From Micromonospora saelicesensis (lineage in GTDB: Bacteria; Actinomycetota; Actinomycetes; Mycobacteriales; Micromonosporaceae): a DNA stretch of 64,000 bases. The stretch covers positions 842,424 to 906,423 of the forward strand of contig NZ_FMCR01000003.1 of the NCBI RefSeq assembly GCF_900091575.1, written 5' to 3'. This document shows, piece after piece, positions 1-6,581 of the stretch. The position numbers and the translations under genes are program-made. Under the pieces are notes generated by a model. The model worked only from the letters and a program-made list of their open reading frames with translations. It was not told the DNA's origin and made no database searches. How positions within the stretch are numbered: position 1 is the stretch's first letter; the number at the start of each line of letters is the position of its first letter.

Positions 1-1
1 A

Positions 2-169
2 ACGGCACTGTCCAGCCCCCTGGAGGTCGGCAACGTCCTCACGGTAGGACCCCCGACGCGGGTCCGCACGCCAGGCCCCCAGACCGGTGACCTGGCCAAC
101 GCCATCAAGAGCGACGCGACAACAGCCGAGGAGGCCACACCATGCCCCGCGACACGACGAATCCCGTGA
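2..169 (+). CDS. C-terminal fragment of an upstream gene
   Basis: The frame is open from the window edge to a TGA at 167-169 and has almost only G or C in third codon positions, as expected for a real gene in this genome. About 55 residues are visible, with no motif I recognise. The frame overlaps the start of the next small gene by 28 bases, so the two may be translationally coupled. The rest of the protein lies outside the window. Confidence 0.4.
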   Translation, partial: TALSSPLEVGNVLTVGPPTRVRTPGPQTGDLANAIKSDATTAEEATPCPATRRIP

Positions 170-270
170 CCGAGAACCGCGAGCCGGCGGTGGAGAGCGA
201 ACGGGGTGCGCTGGTAGCGGTGTTGGTGATGGTGATTCTGGGCGTCGCCGGGATTTTTGCGGTCTCCTGA
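142..270 (+). CDS. small single-pass membrane protein (42 aa)
   Basis: The ATG at 142 is preceded by a strong GAGGAGG ribosome binding site about 8 nt upstream. The product has a hydrophilic, charged N-terminal half and one membrane helix near residues 24-41, ending VAGIFAVS. Third positions are G/C rich throughout. Function is unknown. It begins inside the tail of the preceding frame, suggesting it belongs to that operon, whose nature cannot be seen here. Confidence 0.6.
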   Translation: MPRDTTNPVTENREPAVESERGALVAVLVMVILGVAGIFAVS

Positions 271-334
271 GGCGGCGCCGACGCCCCCGGGGTGAACCGG
301 AGCCGTCGGCGCCGAACTCAGCGGTCGACAGTGG

Positions 335-1321
335 TCAGGGCCGGGCGCCCTGGCCGCCGGTGTGCGGGAGCCGCTCGGTGGGGATCACGCCGAGGCGGCC
401 GGCCTGGAAGTCCTCGAACGCCTTGAGCAGCTCGTCCCGGGTGTTCATCACGAACGGGCCGTACTGTGCCACCGGCTCCCGGATCGGCTGACCACCCATG
501 ATGTAGAGGTCCAGTGCCGGGGTGTTGCTGTCCTGGGAAGTGTCGGCGCTGAACCGCAGCGCGTCACCCGGGCCGTGCACCGCGAGCTGGCCGGTACGCA
601 CCGGCCGCCGGTCGGTGCCGACAGTGCCGCGACCGCCCAGCACGTACACCAGGGCGTTGAAGTCGGGCCGCCAGGGCAGGTCGACCTGCGCGCCGGGCTG
701 CACGGTGACGTGCGTGATGGTGATCGGGGTGAAGGTCGAACCCGGGCCGCGGTGCCCGGCGACCTCGCCGGCGATGACCCGGATCAGCGCGCCGCCGTCG
801 GGCGTGGTGAGCAGCGCCGACTCCCGACCCCGGATGTCCTGGTAGCGAGGCGGGTTCATCTTGGCCGAGCGGGGCAGGTTGACCCACAGCTGGGTGCCGT
901 GGAAGAGCCCGCCGCTCATCACCAGGTGCTCCGGCGGCGCCTCGATGTGCAGCAGGCCGCTGCCCGCCGTCATCCACTGGGTGTCGCCGTCGGTGATGGT
1001 GCCGCCACCACCGTTGGAGTCCTGGTGGTCGAAGACGCCGTCGATGATGTACGTGACGGTCTCGAAGCCGCGGTGCGGGTGCCACGGGGTGCCCTTGGGC
1101 TCGCCCGGCGCGTAGTCGACCTCGCCCATCTGGTCCAGGTGGATGAACGGGTCCAGGTCGGTGGTCGACACCCCGGCGAAGGCGCGACGGACCGGGAAGC
1201 CCTCACCCTCGAAGCCGCTGGGCGCCGTGGTCACCGTGCGGACCGGGCGGATCGTGGCGGCCTCGTCGAGGCGGGGCAGGCGGGGCAGGACGAGAACGTT
1301 GTCGACGGTGATCGCGGGCAT
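335..1321 (-). CDS. pirin family protein
   Basis: This is a bicupin metalloprotein of 328 aa, the normal length for pirins. The N-terminal cupin holds the metal-ligand pattern of the family: H81 and H83 in WHPHRG, then H125 and E127 in LLHIEAP. The C-terminal pirin_C cupin follows, with GGQPIREPVAQYGPF near residues 280-295. Some bacterial pirins have quercetin dioxygenase activity and others bind regulators; neither can be told from sequence. The start is the ATG 10 bases after the marR stop codon, so pirin and the MarR regulator form one transcription unit. MarR-pirin pairs usually respond to redox or phenolic stress, which is inference here. Confidence 0.9.
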   Translation of the reverse strand: MPAITVDNVLVLPRLPRLDEAATIRPVRTVTTAPSGFEGEGFPVRRAFAGVSTTDLDPFIHLDQMGEVDYAPGEPKGTPWHPHRGFETVTYIIDGVFDHQDSNGGGGTITDGDTQWMTAGSGLLHIEAPPEHLVMSGGLFHGTQLWVNLPRSAKMNPPRYQDIRGRESALLTTPDGGALIRVIAGEVAGHRGPGSTFTPITITHVTVQPGAQVDLPWRPDFNALVYVLGGRGTVGTDRRPVRTGQLAVHGPGDALRFSADTSQDSNTPALDLYIMGGQPIREPVAQYGPFVMNTRDELLKAFEDFQAGRLGVIPTERLPHTGGQGARP

Positions 1322-1331
1322 GTCGAGGCTC

Positions 1332-1814
1332 CTAGCGTGAGGCGGGGGTGGTCGAGCTGACCCGCGATGCCCGCAGGCGCTCGCCGAGCCGGTCGAAGAC
1401 CCGGGTGAGGCAGGCGACCTCGGCATCGTCGAGGTCGTCCATGAGATGGGTACGCACCGACGCCAGATGGTGGGGTGCGGCTTCCCGCAGGGCGAGCAGC
1501 CCGGCGGCGGTGAGCACCGCCTCGCTGCCGCGCCGGTCGTCCGGGCAGGGCTCCTTGCTGACCAGGCCACGACGCTGCATGGAGGAGACCTGGTAGGTGA
1601 GGCGGCTGGGCGAGAAGATCAACCGGCTGGCCAGCTCGCCCATCCGTAGCCGCTGCCCGGGTGCCTCGGAGAGCAGGACCAGCACGTGGTAGTCGGGGAA
1701 GCTGAGGTCGCTGTCGACCCGCAGATCCTCTTCCAACTGGGTGTAGAGACGCTGGCTGGCCTCGATGTAGGCGCGCCAGGCGGCCTCTCGCGTGCTGTCC
1801 AGGCTCTCGGTCAT
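1332..1814 (-). CDS. MarR family transcriptional regulator
   Basis: This 160-aa protein has the MarR winged-helix fold: the recognition-helix region LASRLIFSPSRLTYQV lies near residues 59-74, followed by the wing residues CPDDRRGS. Two in-frame ATGs exist, at 1820 and 1814. I chose 1814 because the -10 element found at 1822-1827 would place the transcription start at about 1815, making 1814 a leaderless start. The gene leads the unit with pirin, 10 nt downstream. An AT-rich imperfect dyad sits between the promoter boxes, so autoregulation is likely. Ligand unknown. Confidence 0.85.
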   Translation of the reverse strand: MTESLDSTREAAWRAYIEASQRLYTQLEEDLRVDSDLSFPDYHVLVLLSEAPGQRLRMGELASRLIFSPSRLTYQVSSMQRRGLVSKEPCPDDRRGSEAVLTAAGLLALREAAPHHLASVRTHLMDDLDDAEVACLTRVFDRLGERLRASRVSSTTPASR

Positions 1815-1821
1815 GTCCACG

Positions 1822-1850
1822 ACGATAGCACTCTTTCAAAATTTAAGTAA
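1822..1850 (-). promoter_or_regulatory. promoter and probable operator of marR-pirin
   Basis: On the minus strand a TTACTT (-35) and TATCGT (-10) are separated by 17 nt. The spacer is unusually AT-rich for this genome and forms an imperfect dyad around TTTCAAAATTTAAG, a plausible MarR site. The -10 lies so close to the ATG at 1814 that the message is probably leaderless. Confidence 0.5.
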
Positions 1851-1971
1851 CGCCGTTGAGCGTCGCCTGGGTCACTTCCTCACTCGCTGGCCGCCGCATC
1901 GTGCAGCTTTGAAGGAAGTACGCGCTAATCCGGCGGCGCGCAGGCCGCAGGTTGTGCCAGACTCCGGCCTC

Positions 1972-2505
1972 GTGGAACACGTGGAACTCTCCGCCGCCGA
2001 CCTGTTGCTGCGCCCCTGGCGGGACGCGGACGCTCCAGCGGTGCGCGACGCCCTCCGGGACCCGGCGATCGCCCAGTGGAACCCGCAGGGCGGCGACCCC
2101 ATCGACGACGAGGTCGCGCTGCTCTGGGTGCGTCGCCGGGCCGACTGGTCCACCGGCGGTCACGCCTCGATGGCGGTCACCGCGGCGGCCGACGGTGAAC
2201 TGCTCGGCTCGGTGTCGCTGCACCGCATCCACGACGGCGACGCGTCCATCGGCTACTGGACGGTGCCAGCGGCACGGGGGCGTCACGTGGCGGTCCGCGC
2301 CGTCGTCCGGCTCACCGACTGGGCGTTCGCGGATCTCGGGCTGCACCGGGTGGAGTTGTGTCACGCGGTGGCCAACCCGGCGTCCTGCCGGGTCGCCGAC
2401 CGCGCCGGCTACCCGGCCGAGGGGACCCTGCGGGAGTCGTACCGGTACGGCGACGGCCGCCGCTACGACGAGCACCTGCACGCCCGGCTGGCCACCGACC
2501 GCTAG
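1972..2505 (+). CDS. GNAT family N-acetyltransferase (RimJ/RimL type)
   Basis: The 177-aa product fits the RimJ/RimL-like acetyltransferase family, which transfers acetyl from acetyl-CoA to an amine. The acetyl-CoA motif is visible as IGYWTVPAARGRHVA near residues 94-108, followed by the typical ending with AGYPAEGTLRESYRYGDGRRYDEHLHARL. A longer reading would run back into the divergent marR gene and includes atypical sequence, so I start at GTG 1972; GTG 1981 is equally possible. The substrate cannot be predicted. It stands alone between two minus-strand units. Confidence 0.8.
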   Translation: MEHVELSAADLLLRPWRDADAPAVRDALRDPAIAQWNPQGGDPIDDEVALLWVRRRADWSTGGHASMAVTAAADGELLGSVSLHRIHDGDASIGYWTVPAARGRHVAVRAVVRLTDWAFADLGLHRVELCHAVANPASCRVADRAGYPAEGTLRESYRYGDGRRYDEHLHARLATDR

Positions 2506-2566
2506 CCGAAGGTCGGCCGGGGCCCGAACACGCTCCGGCCCCGGCCGCGCAGGTCGTCTCGAACCG

Positions 2567-3055
2567 TCACTCGGTGACCTTGCCGAGGAATGTCGCGAGG
2601 GCGGTCCTGACGCGCTCGATCCGCTCCGGCAGGGGCAGCGGCTCGGGCGCGGGAGGCCCAGCGTGCTTCTTTCCGCGCAGGTACAGCGAGCAGGCCAGGT
2701 CCGAGCACAGGTACGTGCCCACGGAGTCGCCCTGCCGTCCGCTCGGGCCGGCCTTGGGGGCGGTCATCAACGAGACGCCACCGCCGAGGTGGGTGGTCAG
2801 GCAGAACGAGCACATGCTGTGCCGCACGCGCCCCATCTGGTGCGTCGCGGCCCGCAGCACCACGCCGGTCAGCTTGCCGTCGGTCTCGGCGACCAGATAG
2901 GCCCGCTGCGGCGCGGAGGGATCCCGCCAGCCGAGAAAGTCGAGGTCGTCCCACTGACGCATTTCAAGATCGTTCGGTACGGCCAGCCGCTTCGCCTCGC
3001 CCTTGCTGCAATTGACGAAGGACGCGCGGATGACGGATTCGGTCAGGACTAACAT
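2567..3055 (-). CDS. FBP/FusB-type elongation factor G-binding protein
   Basis: The 162-aa protein resembles the EF-G-binding FusB/FBP family: an N-terminal helical part is followed by a treble-clef zinc finger with ligands C82, C85, C117 and C122 (CSFC and CSDLAC). Family members bind EF-G and release it from fusidic-acid-stalled ribosomes in staphylococci; actinobacterial relatives are common and mostly untested. The ATG at 3055 is the first start compatible with the divergent TetR gene. The intergenic region holds a clean inverted repeat, suggesting control by that TetR protein. Confidence 0.75.
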   Translation of the reverse strand: MLVLTESVIRASFVNCSKGEAKRLAVPNDLEMRQWDDLDFLGWRDPSAPQRAYLVAETDGKLTGVVLRAATHQMGRVRHSMCSFCLTTHLGGGVSLMTAPKAGPSGRQGDSVGTYLCSDLACSLYLRGKKHAGPPAPEPLPLPERIERVRTALATFLGKVTE

Positions 3056-3060
3056 AGGTA

Positions 3061-3083
3061 GTAGCCTAGCTCTCCTAGGCAAG
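3061..3083. promoter_or_regulatory. putative TetR operator (inverted repeat)
   Basis: GCCTAG at 3064-3069 and CTAGGC at 3075-3080 form a perfect 6-bp inverted repeat with a 5-bp spacer. It lies between the divergent FBP and TetR genes, six to ten bases upstream of the FBP start, so a bound repressor would block both promoters. Confidence 0.5.
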
Positions 3084-3115
3084 CGATTATTACGGCTAGT
3101 TTGGGAGTGTGCTGC

Positions 3116-3685
3116 ATGGCACGTGCCGGGGTGACCGTCGAGCGCCTGACGCTGGCCGCGGCCGAACTGGCCGACCAGGTGGGGGTCGAGAACGTCACAG
3201 TCGCCGCGCTCGCACGCCAGTTCGGGGTCAAGGACGCCAGCCTGTACTTCCACCTCAAGAACGCGCACGAACTGCGGGTCCGGATCGCCCTGCTGGCACT
3301 GGCGGAGCTGGCCGACCGGGTCGCCGCCGCGCTCGCCGGCCGGGCCGGCAAGGACGCGCTGGTGGCGTTCGCCAACGCGTACCGCGACTACGCGCGAGAG
3401 CACCCCGGCCGTTACGCCGCCATGCAGATCGACCTCGACCCGGAGACCGCCGCCGCGAGCGCGGGCGTCCGGCACGCCGAGATGACCCGGGCGATCCTGC
3501 GCGGCTACCGGCTCTCCGAGCCCGACCAGACCGACGCGGTGCGGATGATGCACAGCACGTTCCACGGGTTTGTGAGCCTGGAGAAGACCGGCGGCTTCCG
3601 GCACACCCCGCGCCCCACCGACGACTCCTGGTCGCGCACCCTGGACGCCCTCGACGCCGTCCTCACCAACTGGCCGTCGCGCTGA
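3116..3685 (+). CDS. TetR/AcrR family transcriptional regulator
   Basis: The 189-aa protein has an N-terminal TetR helix-turn-helix near residues 8-50 (VTVAALARQFGVKDASLYFHLKN). A C-terminal ligand domain includes HSTFHGFVSLEKTGGF, which resembles the WHG-type C-terminal domain. The ATG at 3116 gives the usual N-terminus; an upstream in-frame TTG at 3101 adds five unlikely residues. It is divergent from the EF-G-binding protein gene with an operator-like repeat between them, so it probably represses itself and that gene. The inducer is unknown. Confidence 0.85.
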   Translation: MARAGVTVERLTLAAAELADQVGVENVTVAALARQFGVKDASLYFHLKNAHELRVRIALLALAELADRVAAALAGRAGKDALVAFANAYRDYAREHPGRYAAMQIDLDPETAAASAGVRHAEMTRAILRGYRLSEPDQTDAVRMMHSTFHGFVSLEKTGGFRHTPRPTDDSWSRTLDALDAVLTNWPSR

Positions 3686-3739
3686 CGGCCGAGCAGGCCT
3701 GCGTCTGCCCTCCCGGCCGGCGCTCAGGGTGTGCCCGGA

Positions 3740-4747
3740 TCAGGGCGTCCCCGGCGCGGTGAGCGGGCGGCGCTGTGCGGTCCGCTGCCGGAGCAGGACG
3801 AATCCGAGGCCCGCCAGGAACCAGACGGCGAGGATCACGAGGGGCGCCACGGTGTGTGCGCCGTCGAAGTAGCCGAAGTTGTTGACCGCCCGTACGGCCG
3901 CGCCCGGTGGGAGCTTCCCCGAGACCGCCTGTGCCCATTCCGGCAACAGGTCGACCCCGATCGTCGCCCCGCTCGTCGCGTTGCCGATGGTCGTGAGGGT
4001 GAGGACGGCGAGGGCGATGCCCGCCGGGCCGAGCCAGGCCCCCAGAGCCTTGGTCGTGAAGGCGCTGGCGGCGGAGAGCAGGGTGAGCGAGAGTGCGAGC
4101 AGCGGGAACGGGGCCGTGAGTGATCCGTAGACCGGACCCGCGACGGTCGCCGCGATCACGCCGATCAGGACGGCGAATCCGCCCATCGCGTAGAGGCGGT
4201 GGCGCAGCCGCACCTTCGCGGTGGCCGCGGTGAGCCCCTGCGCGAGGACGAACGACGAGAGGGTGACGCCGAACACCACGTAGAAGGCGGACAGCCCTCG
4301 GCTGTCATAGGTCGCCAGCGGCACGATGTCGTTCTCCTGGACGGTTGCCCCAGCCTTCTGGGCGAGACCGGCCGCGAGCTGACGCGCGGCGCCGCTCTCG
4401 CTGAACCCGCTCGCGCCGGCGTAGTCGAGTGTCAGCGTGGTGGGAGAGGTCGCGCCGAGCACGGCGACGGCGTCGCCGTGTCGCACCATGGCCTCGCCGT
4501 CCGCGACGCTCGCGACCTCGGTGACGGCCACGGCGTTACCGAACCCGGCCTGTGCGGTGTTCGCCAGCTGCGTGCTGGCCACGGCGATGGGCAGCTGGCT
4601 CGGCTGGGGGCTGCGTTGCAGTCCGACATAGAGCGCGATGAACGCCGTGCCGATGATCAGCCCGGTGATCACGAGCGTTGTCCAGGCTCGGCGTTGGGTG
4701 ACCACGGGCGACGCTCCGCCGGTAGGTGGATCGGATGGCGACGTCAT
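3740..4747 (-). CDS. ABC-2/YhgE-like integral membrane protein
   Basis: This 335-aa protein has one membrane helix near residues 22-44, an extracytoplasmic domain of about 100 residues, and five further helices from about residue 155 to the C-terminus. That topology matches ABC-2 permease-like or DUF3533/YhgE-like proteins, usually part of an export system. No ATPase partner is adjacent, so an ABC exporter role is unproven. The ATG at 4747 follows a GAGGAGGC ribosome binding site on the minus strand. It is divergent from a HxlR regulator 28 nt away, the likely controller. Confidence 0.7.
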   Translation of the reverse strand: MTSPSDPPTGGASPVVTQRRAWTTLVITGLIIGTAFIALYVGLQRSPQPSQLPIAVASTQLANTAQAGFGNAVAVTEVASVADGEAMVRHGDAVAVLGATSPTTLTLDYAGASGFSESGAARQLAAGLAQKAGATVQENDIVPLATYDSRGLSAFYVVFGVTLSSFVLAQGLTAATAKVRLRHRLYAMGGFAVLIGVIAATVAGPVYGSLTAPFPLLALSLTLLSAASAFTTKALGAWLGPAGIALAVLTLTTIGNATSGATIGVDLLPEWAQAVSGKLPPGAAVRAVNNFGYFDGAHTVAPLVILAVWFLAGLGFVLLRQRTAQRRPLTAPGTP

Positions 4748-4762
4748 GGGTGCCTCCTCGGG

Positions 4763-4786
4763 TAGTGTGGTTTGAATGTCCAACCA
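4763..4786 (+). promoter_or_regulatory. leaderless promoter and operator of the HxlR gene
   Basis: A TAGTGT -10 element at 4763-4768 lies seven nt before the ATG at 4776, and no Shine-Dalgarno sequence is present, so the message is probably leaderless. TGGTT (4768-4772) and AACCA (4782-4786) form an inverted repeat spanning the start codon. A second copy of the GGTTTGAA string appears at 4805-4812 within the coding region. Confidence 0.45.
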
Positions 4787-5246
4787 GACGAACCGTAGCA
4801 CCGACGGTTTGAAAACCAAACCAGAGCGGGACACTCTCGCTGTGGCGCTCGACGCAGTCAACGACAGGTGGTCGCTGCACATCGTGCGAGCGCTCGCATT
4901 CGGCGCCTCGCGGTACACCGAGATCCTTCGTGCCGTCGGCGCGCCCAGGGACGTCCTCGCCGCTCGACTGCGCAAACTGGCCGAATCCGGCATCATTCAG
5001 GCCCGTACCACCGAGAACAGCAAGGCCGCGGGGTACGAACTCACCCAGAAGGGCAAGGACCTCGGGCAGGTCATCCTCGTGCTCAAGCGCTGGGGTGACA
5101 CCTACAGTGAGGACGACGTGCCCACTGTCGACTTCATCCACGAGGTCTGCGGCCAGGTCTTCGTCGCCGAGGTGCGCTGCCAGGCGTGTGGCAAGCCCAT
5201 CCGGTCCGGAGAGCTGTCATTCGATCAGGAGTCCCCGGCATGCTGA
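4776..5246 (+). CDS. HxlR family transcriptional regulator
   Basis: The 156-aa protein carries a HxlR-type winged helix: VNDRWSLHIVRAL near residues 28-40, then RYTEILRAVGAPRDVLAARLRKL. Unlike short HxlR proteins, it continues into a C-terminal tail with a CQACGKP motif and several other cysteines, which might bind metal or sense redox; that is inference. It is divergent from the membrane protein gene and its stop codon overlaps the start of the DUF1684 gene (ATGCTGA), so those two are translationally coupled. Confidence 0.85.
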   Translation: MSNQTNRSTDGLKTKPERDTLAVALDAVNDRWSLHIVRALAFGASRYTEILRAVGAPRDVLAARLRKLAESGIIQARTTENSKAAGYELTQKGKDLGQVILVLKRWGDTYSEDDVPTVDFIHEVCGQVFVAEVRCQACGKPIRSGELSFDQESPAC

Positions 5247-5830
5247 GCGAACTGGAGTTGGCCGACTGGCGGGAGCGGGTGGCCCGGCTGTACCTGTCCG
5301 ACGTCGACCTGGCCGGCTTCCGCGCCGGCCGCGACGAACTCTTCGCCACCCACCCGCAGAGCCCGATCCCCGTGGCGGAGCGGTCCGACTTCGCTGGCGT
5401 GCGCTACTTCCCGCCCAACCCCGAGGCCGTGGTGGAGGCACCCCTGCGGTCGGCCAGCGGTGAGCTGCGCATCGACACCGGTGGCCCGGACGGGGTGATC
5501 GCGTACCGACGGGTGGCGATTGCCGAGACGTCCTGGGGGCCGCTGACCTTGTGGTGGATCGAGGCGTACGGGGGTGGGCTGTTCGTTCCGCTGCGCGACG
5601 GCACCTGCGGGCGGGAGAGCTACGGCGGAGGCCGGTACCTCACCGACACGGTGAAGGGCACCTTCGGCCGGGGCGTCGAGCTACTGCCCGGCGACCGGGT
5701 CCGGCTGGACGCCAACTACCTCTACAACCCGAGCTGCGCCTATGACGACCGCTGGGCCTGCCCACTGGCACCCCCCGAGAACCGGGTCGAGGTCGAGATC
5801 CGTGCCGGCGAGCTGACGTACCACGACTGA
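5240..5830 (+). CDS. DUF1684 domain protein
   Basis: This 196-aa protein shows the DUF1684 signature: GRESYGGGRYL near residues 125-135 and NYLYNPSCAYDDRWACPLAP with PPENR in the last 40 residues. The family is widespread and of unknown biochemical function. The ATG at 5240 overlaps the HxlR stop, and an upstream in-frame start would lie deep inside the HxlR gene. Coupling to a regulator suggests conditional expression. Confidence 0.85.
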   Translation: MLSELELADWRERVARLYLSDVDLAGFRAGRDELFATHPQSPIPVAERSDFAGVRYFPPNPEAVVEAPLRSASGELRIDTGGPDGVIAYRRVAIAETSWGPLTLWWIEAYGGGLFVPLRDGTCGRESYGGGRYLTDTVKGTFGRGVELLPGDRVRLDANYLYNPSCAYDDRWACPLAPPENRVEVEIRAGELTYHD

Positions 5831-5839
5831 ACGACGAAA

Positions 5840-5870
5840 CGGCCGCCCCAGCGTGCTGCCGGGACGGCCG
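5840..5870. terminator. bidirectional hairpin between convergent genes
   Basis: The arms 5840-5852 and 5858-5870 pair with two mismatches (CGGCCGCCCCAGC with GCCGGGACGGCCG) around a 5-nt loop. It lies in the 52-bp gap between the DUF1684 gene and the convergent stress protein gene, so it can serve both strands. There is no U-tract on either side. Confidence 0.45.
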
Positions 5871-5882
5871 GTCGATCGTCGC

Positions 5883-6470
5883 TCAGCGGGTGTTCGCCGC
5901 CGGGTTGGGCATCTGCATCCGACCGAGCAGCTGTCGCGCCTGGTCGGCGAGCTGCGCGTCGACTGTCACCGCGTACTGGCCGGCGCGCAGTGAGCTGGCC
6001 GAGGTGAAGTCGCGCTGGCCGCCCGTCATCGCGTGCGCGACCGCGCCGAACACGGCACCCCAGATCGCACCGATGACCAGCCCGACCAGGATCACCGCCA
6101 GCCAGTTGCCGACGGTGAAGATGCCGAACAACAGACCGATGAAGAGCCCGAACCAGGCGCCGGTGCCGGCGCCGAGCAGACCGGCTCGACCGGTCGTCAT
6201 CCGCCCGAGCACCGTCTCCACCAGGGTGAGGTTGGTGCCGACTATGGCGCTGTGCTCCACCGGGAAGCGGTTGTCGGCCAGGTAGTCGACGACCCGCTGC
6301 GCGGTGGGATAGTCCGGGTACGAGCCGATCGTCACGGTCGGCGGGCCGGCCTCCGGCCCGTGGCCGTCGCCGGCCGGTGTCGACAGGCGGCCGGCCGGGC
6401 CGGATGGAAGCAGGTCGCCACCCTGTATGCCGGACCGCCAGGCGGCGGTCGGCCCCGAAGCTGACGTCAT
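5883..6470 (-). CDS. general stress protein with YflT-like domain and glycine-zipper membrane segment
   Basis: The 195-aa product has a disordered N-terminus, then a YflT-type domain starting TIGSYPDYPTAQRVVDYLADNRFP near residue 46. A glycine-rich membrane segment follows (AGLLGAGTGAWFGLFIGLLFG) with a second hydrophobic helix. Such actinobacterial general stress proteins are common; the mechanism is unknown. ATG 6470 sits six nt from GGGAGG, while the alternative ATG 6476 directly abuts it, so I chose 6470. A stress-sigma-like promoter is present upstream at 6498-6522. Confidence 0.8.
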   Translation of the reverse strand: MTSASGPTAAWRSGIQGGDLLPSGPAGRLSTPAGDGHGPEAGPPTVTIGSYPDYPTAQRVVDYLADNRFPVEHSAIVGTNLTLVETVLGRMTTGRAGLLGAGTGAWFGLFIGLLFGIFTVGNWLAVILVGLVIGAIWGAVFGAVAHAMTGGQRDFTSASSLRAGQYAVTVDAQLADQARQLLGRMQMPNPAANTR

Positions 6471-6497
6471 GAGCATCCTCCCTCGTCAGCTCGCCGC

Positions 6498-6522
6498 GTT
6501 CCCGTCCAGGCCGACCGGTAAC
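6498..6522 (-). promoter_or_regulatory. possible sigma-B/F-type promoter of the stress protein gene
   Basis: On the minus strand GTTA is followed after 15 nt by GGGAAC. This approaches the stress-sigma consensus GTTT, 13-16 nt, GGGTAY, with one deviation in each box. The spacing matches the candidates upstream of the ChaB gene and the heptose operon. Confidence 0.35.
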
Positions 6523-6581
6523 GCGGTCTCCACCGTCGGACAGGAGGGGAATGGGCGCTGACTGCCCGGGTAGGCAGTCAG

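Noticed and set aside
1792..2505. Longer N-terminus for the GNAT acetyltransferase starting at 1792
   Set aside because: It would overlap the divergent marR start and its promoter and adds about 60 residues with no family resemblance.
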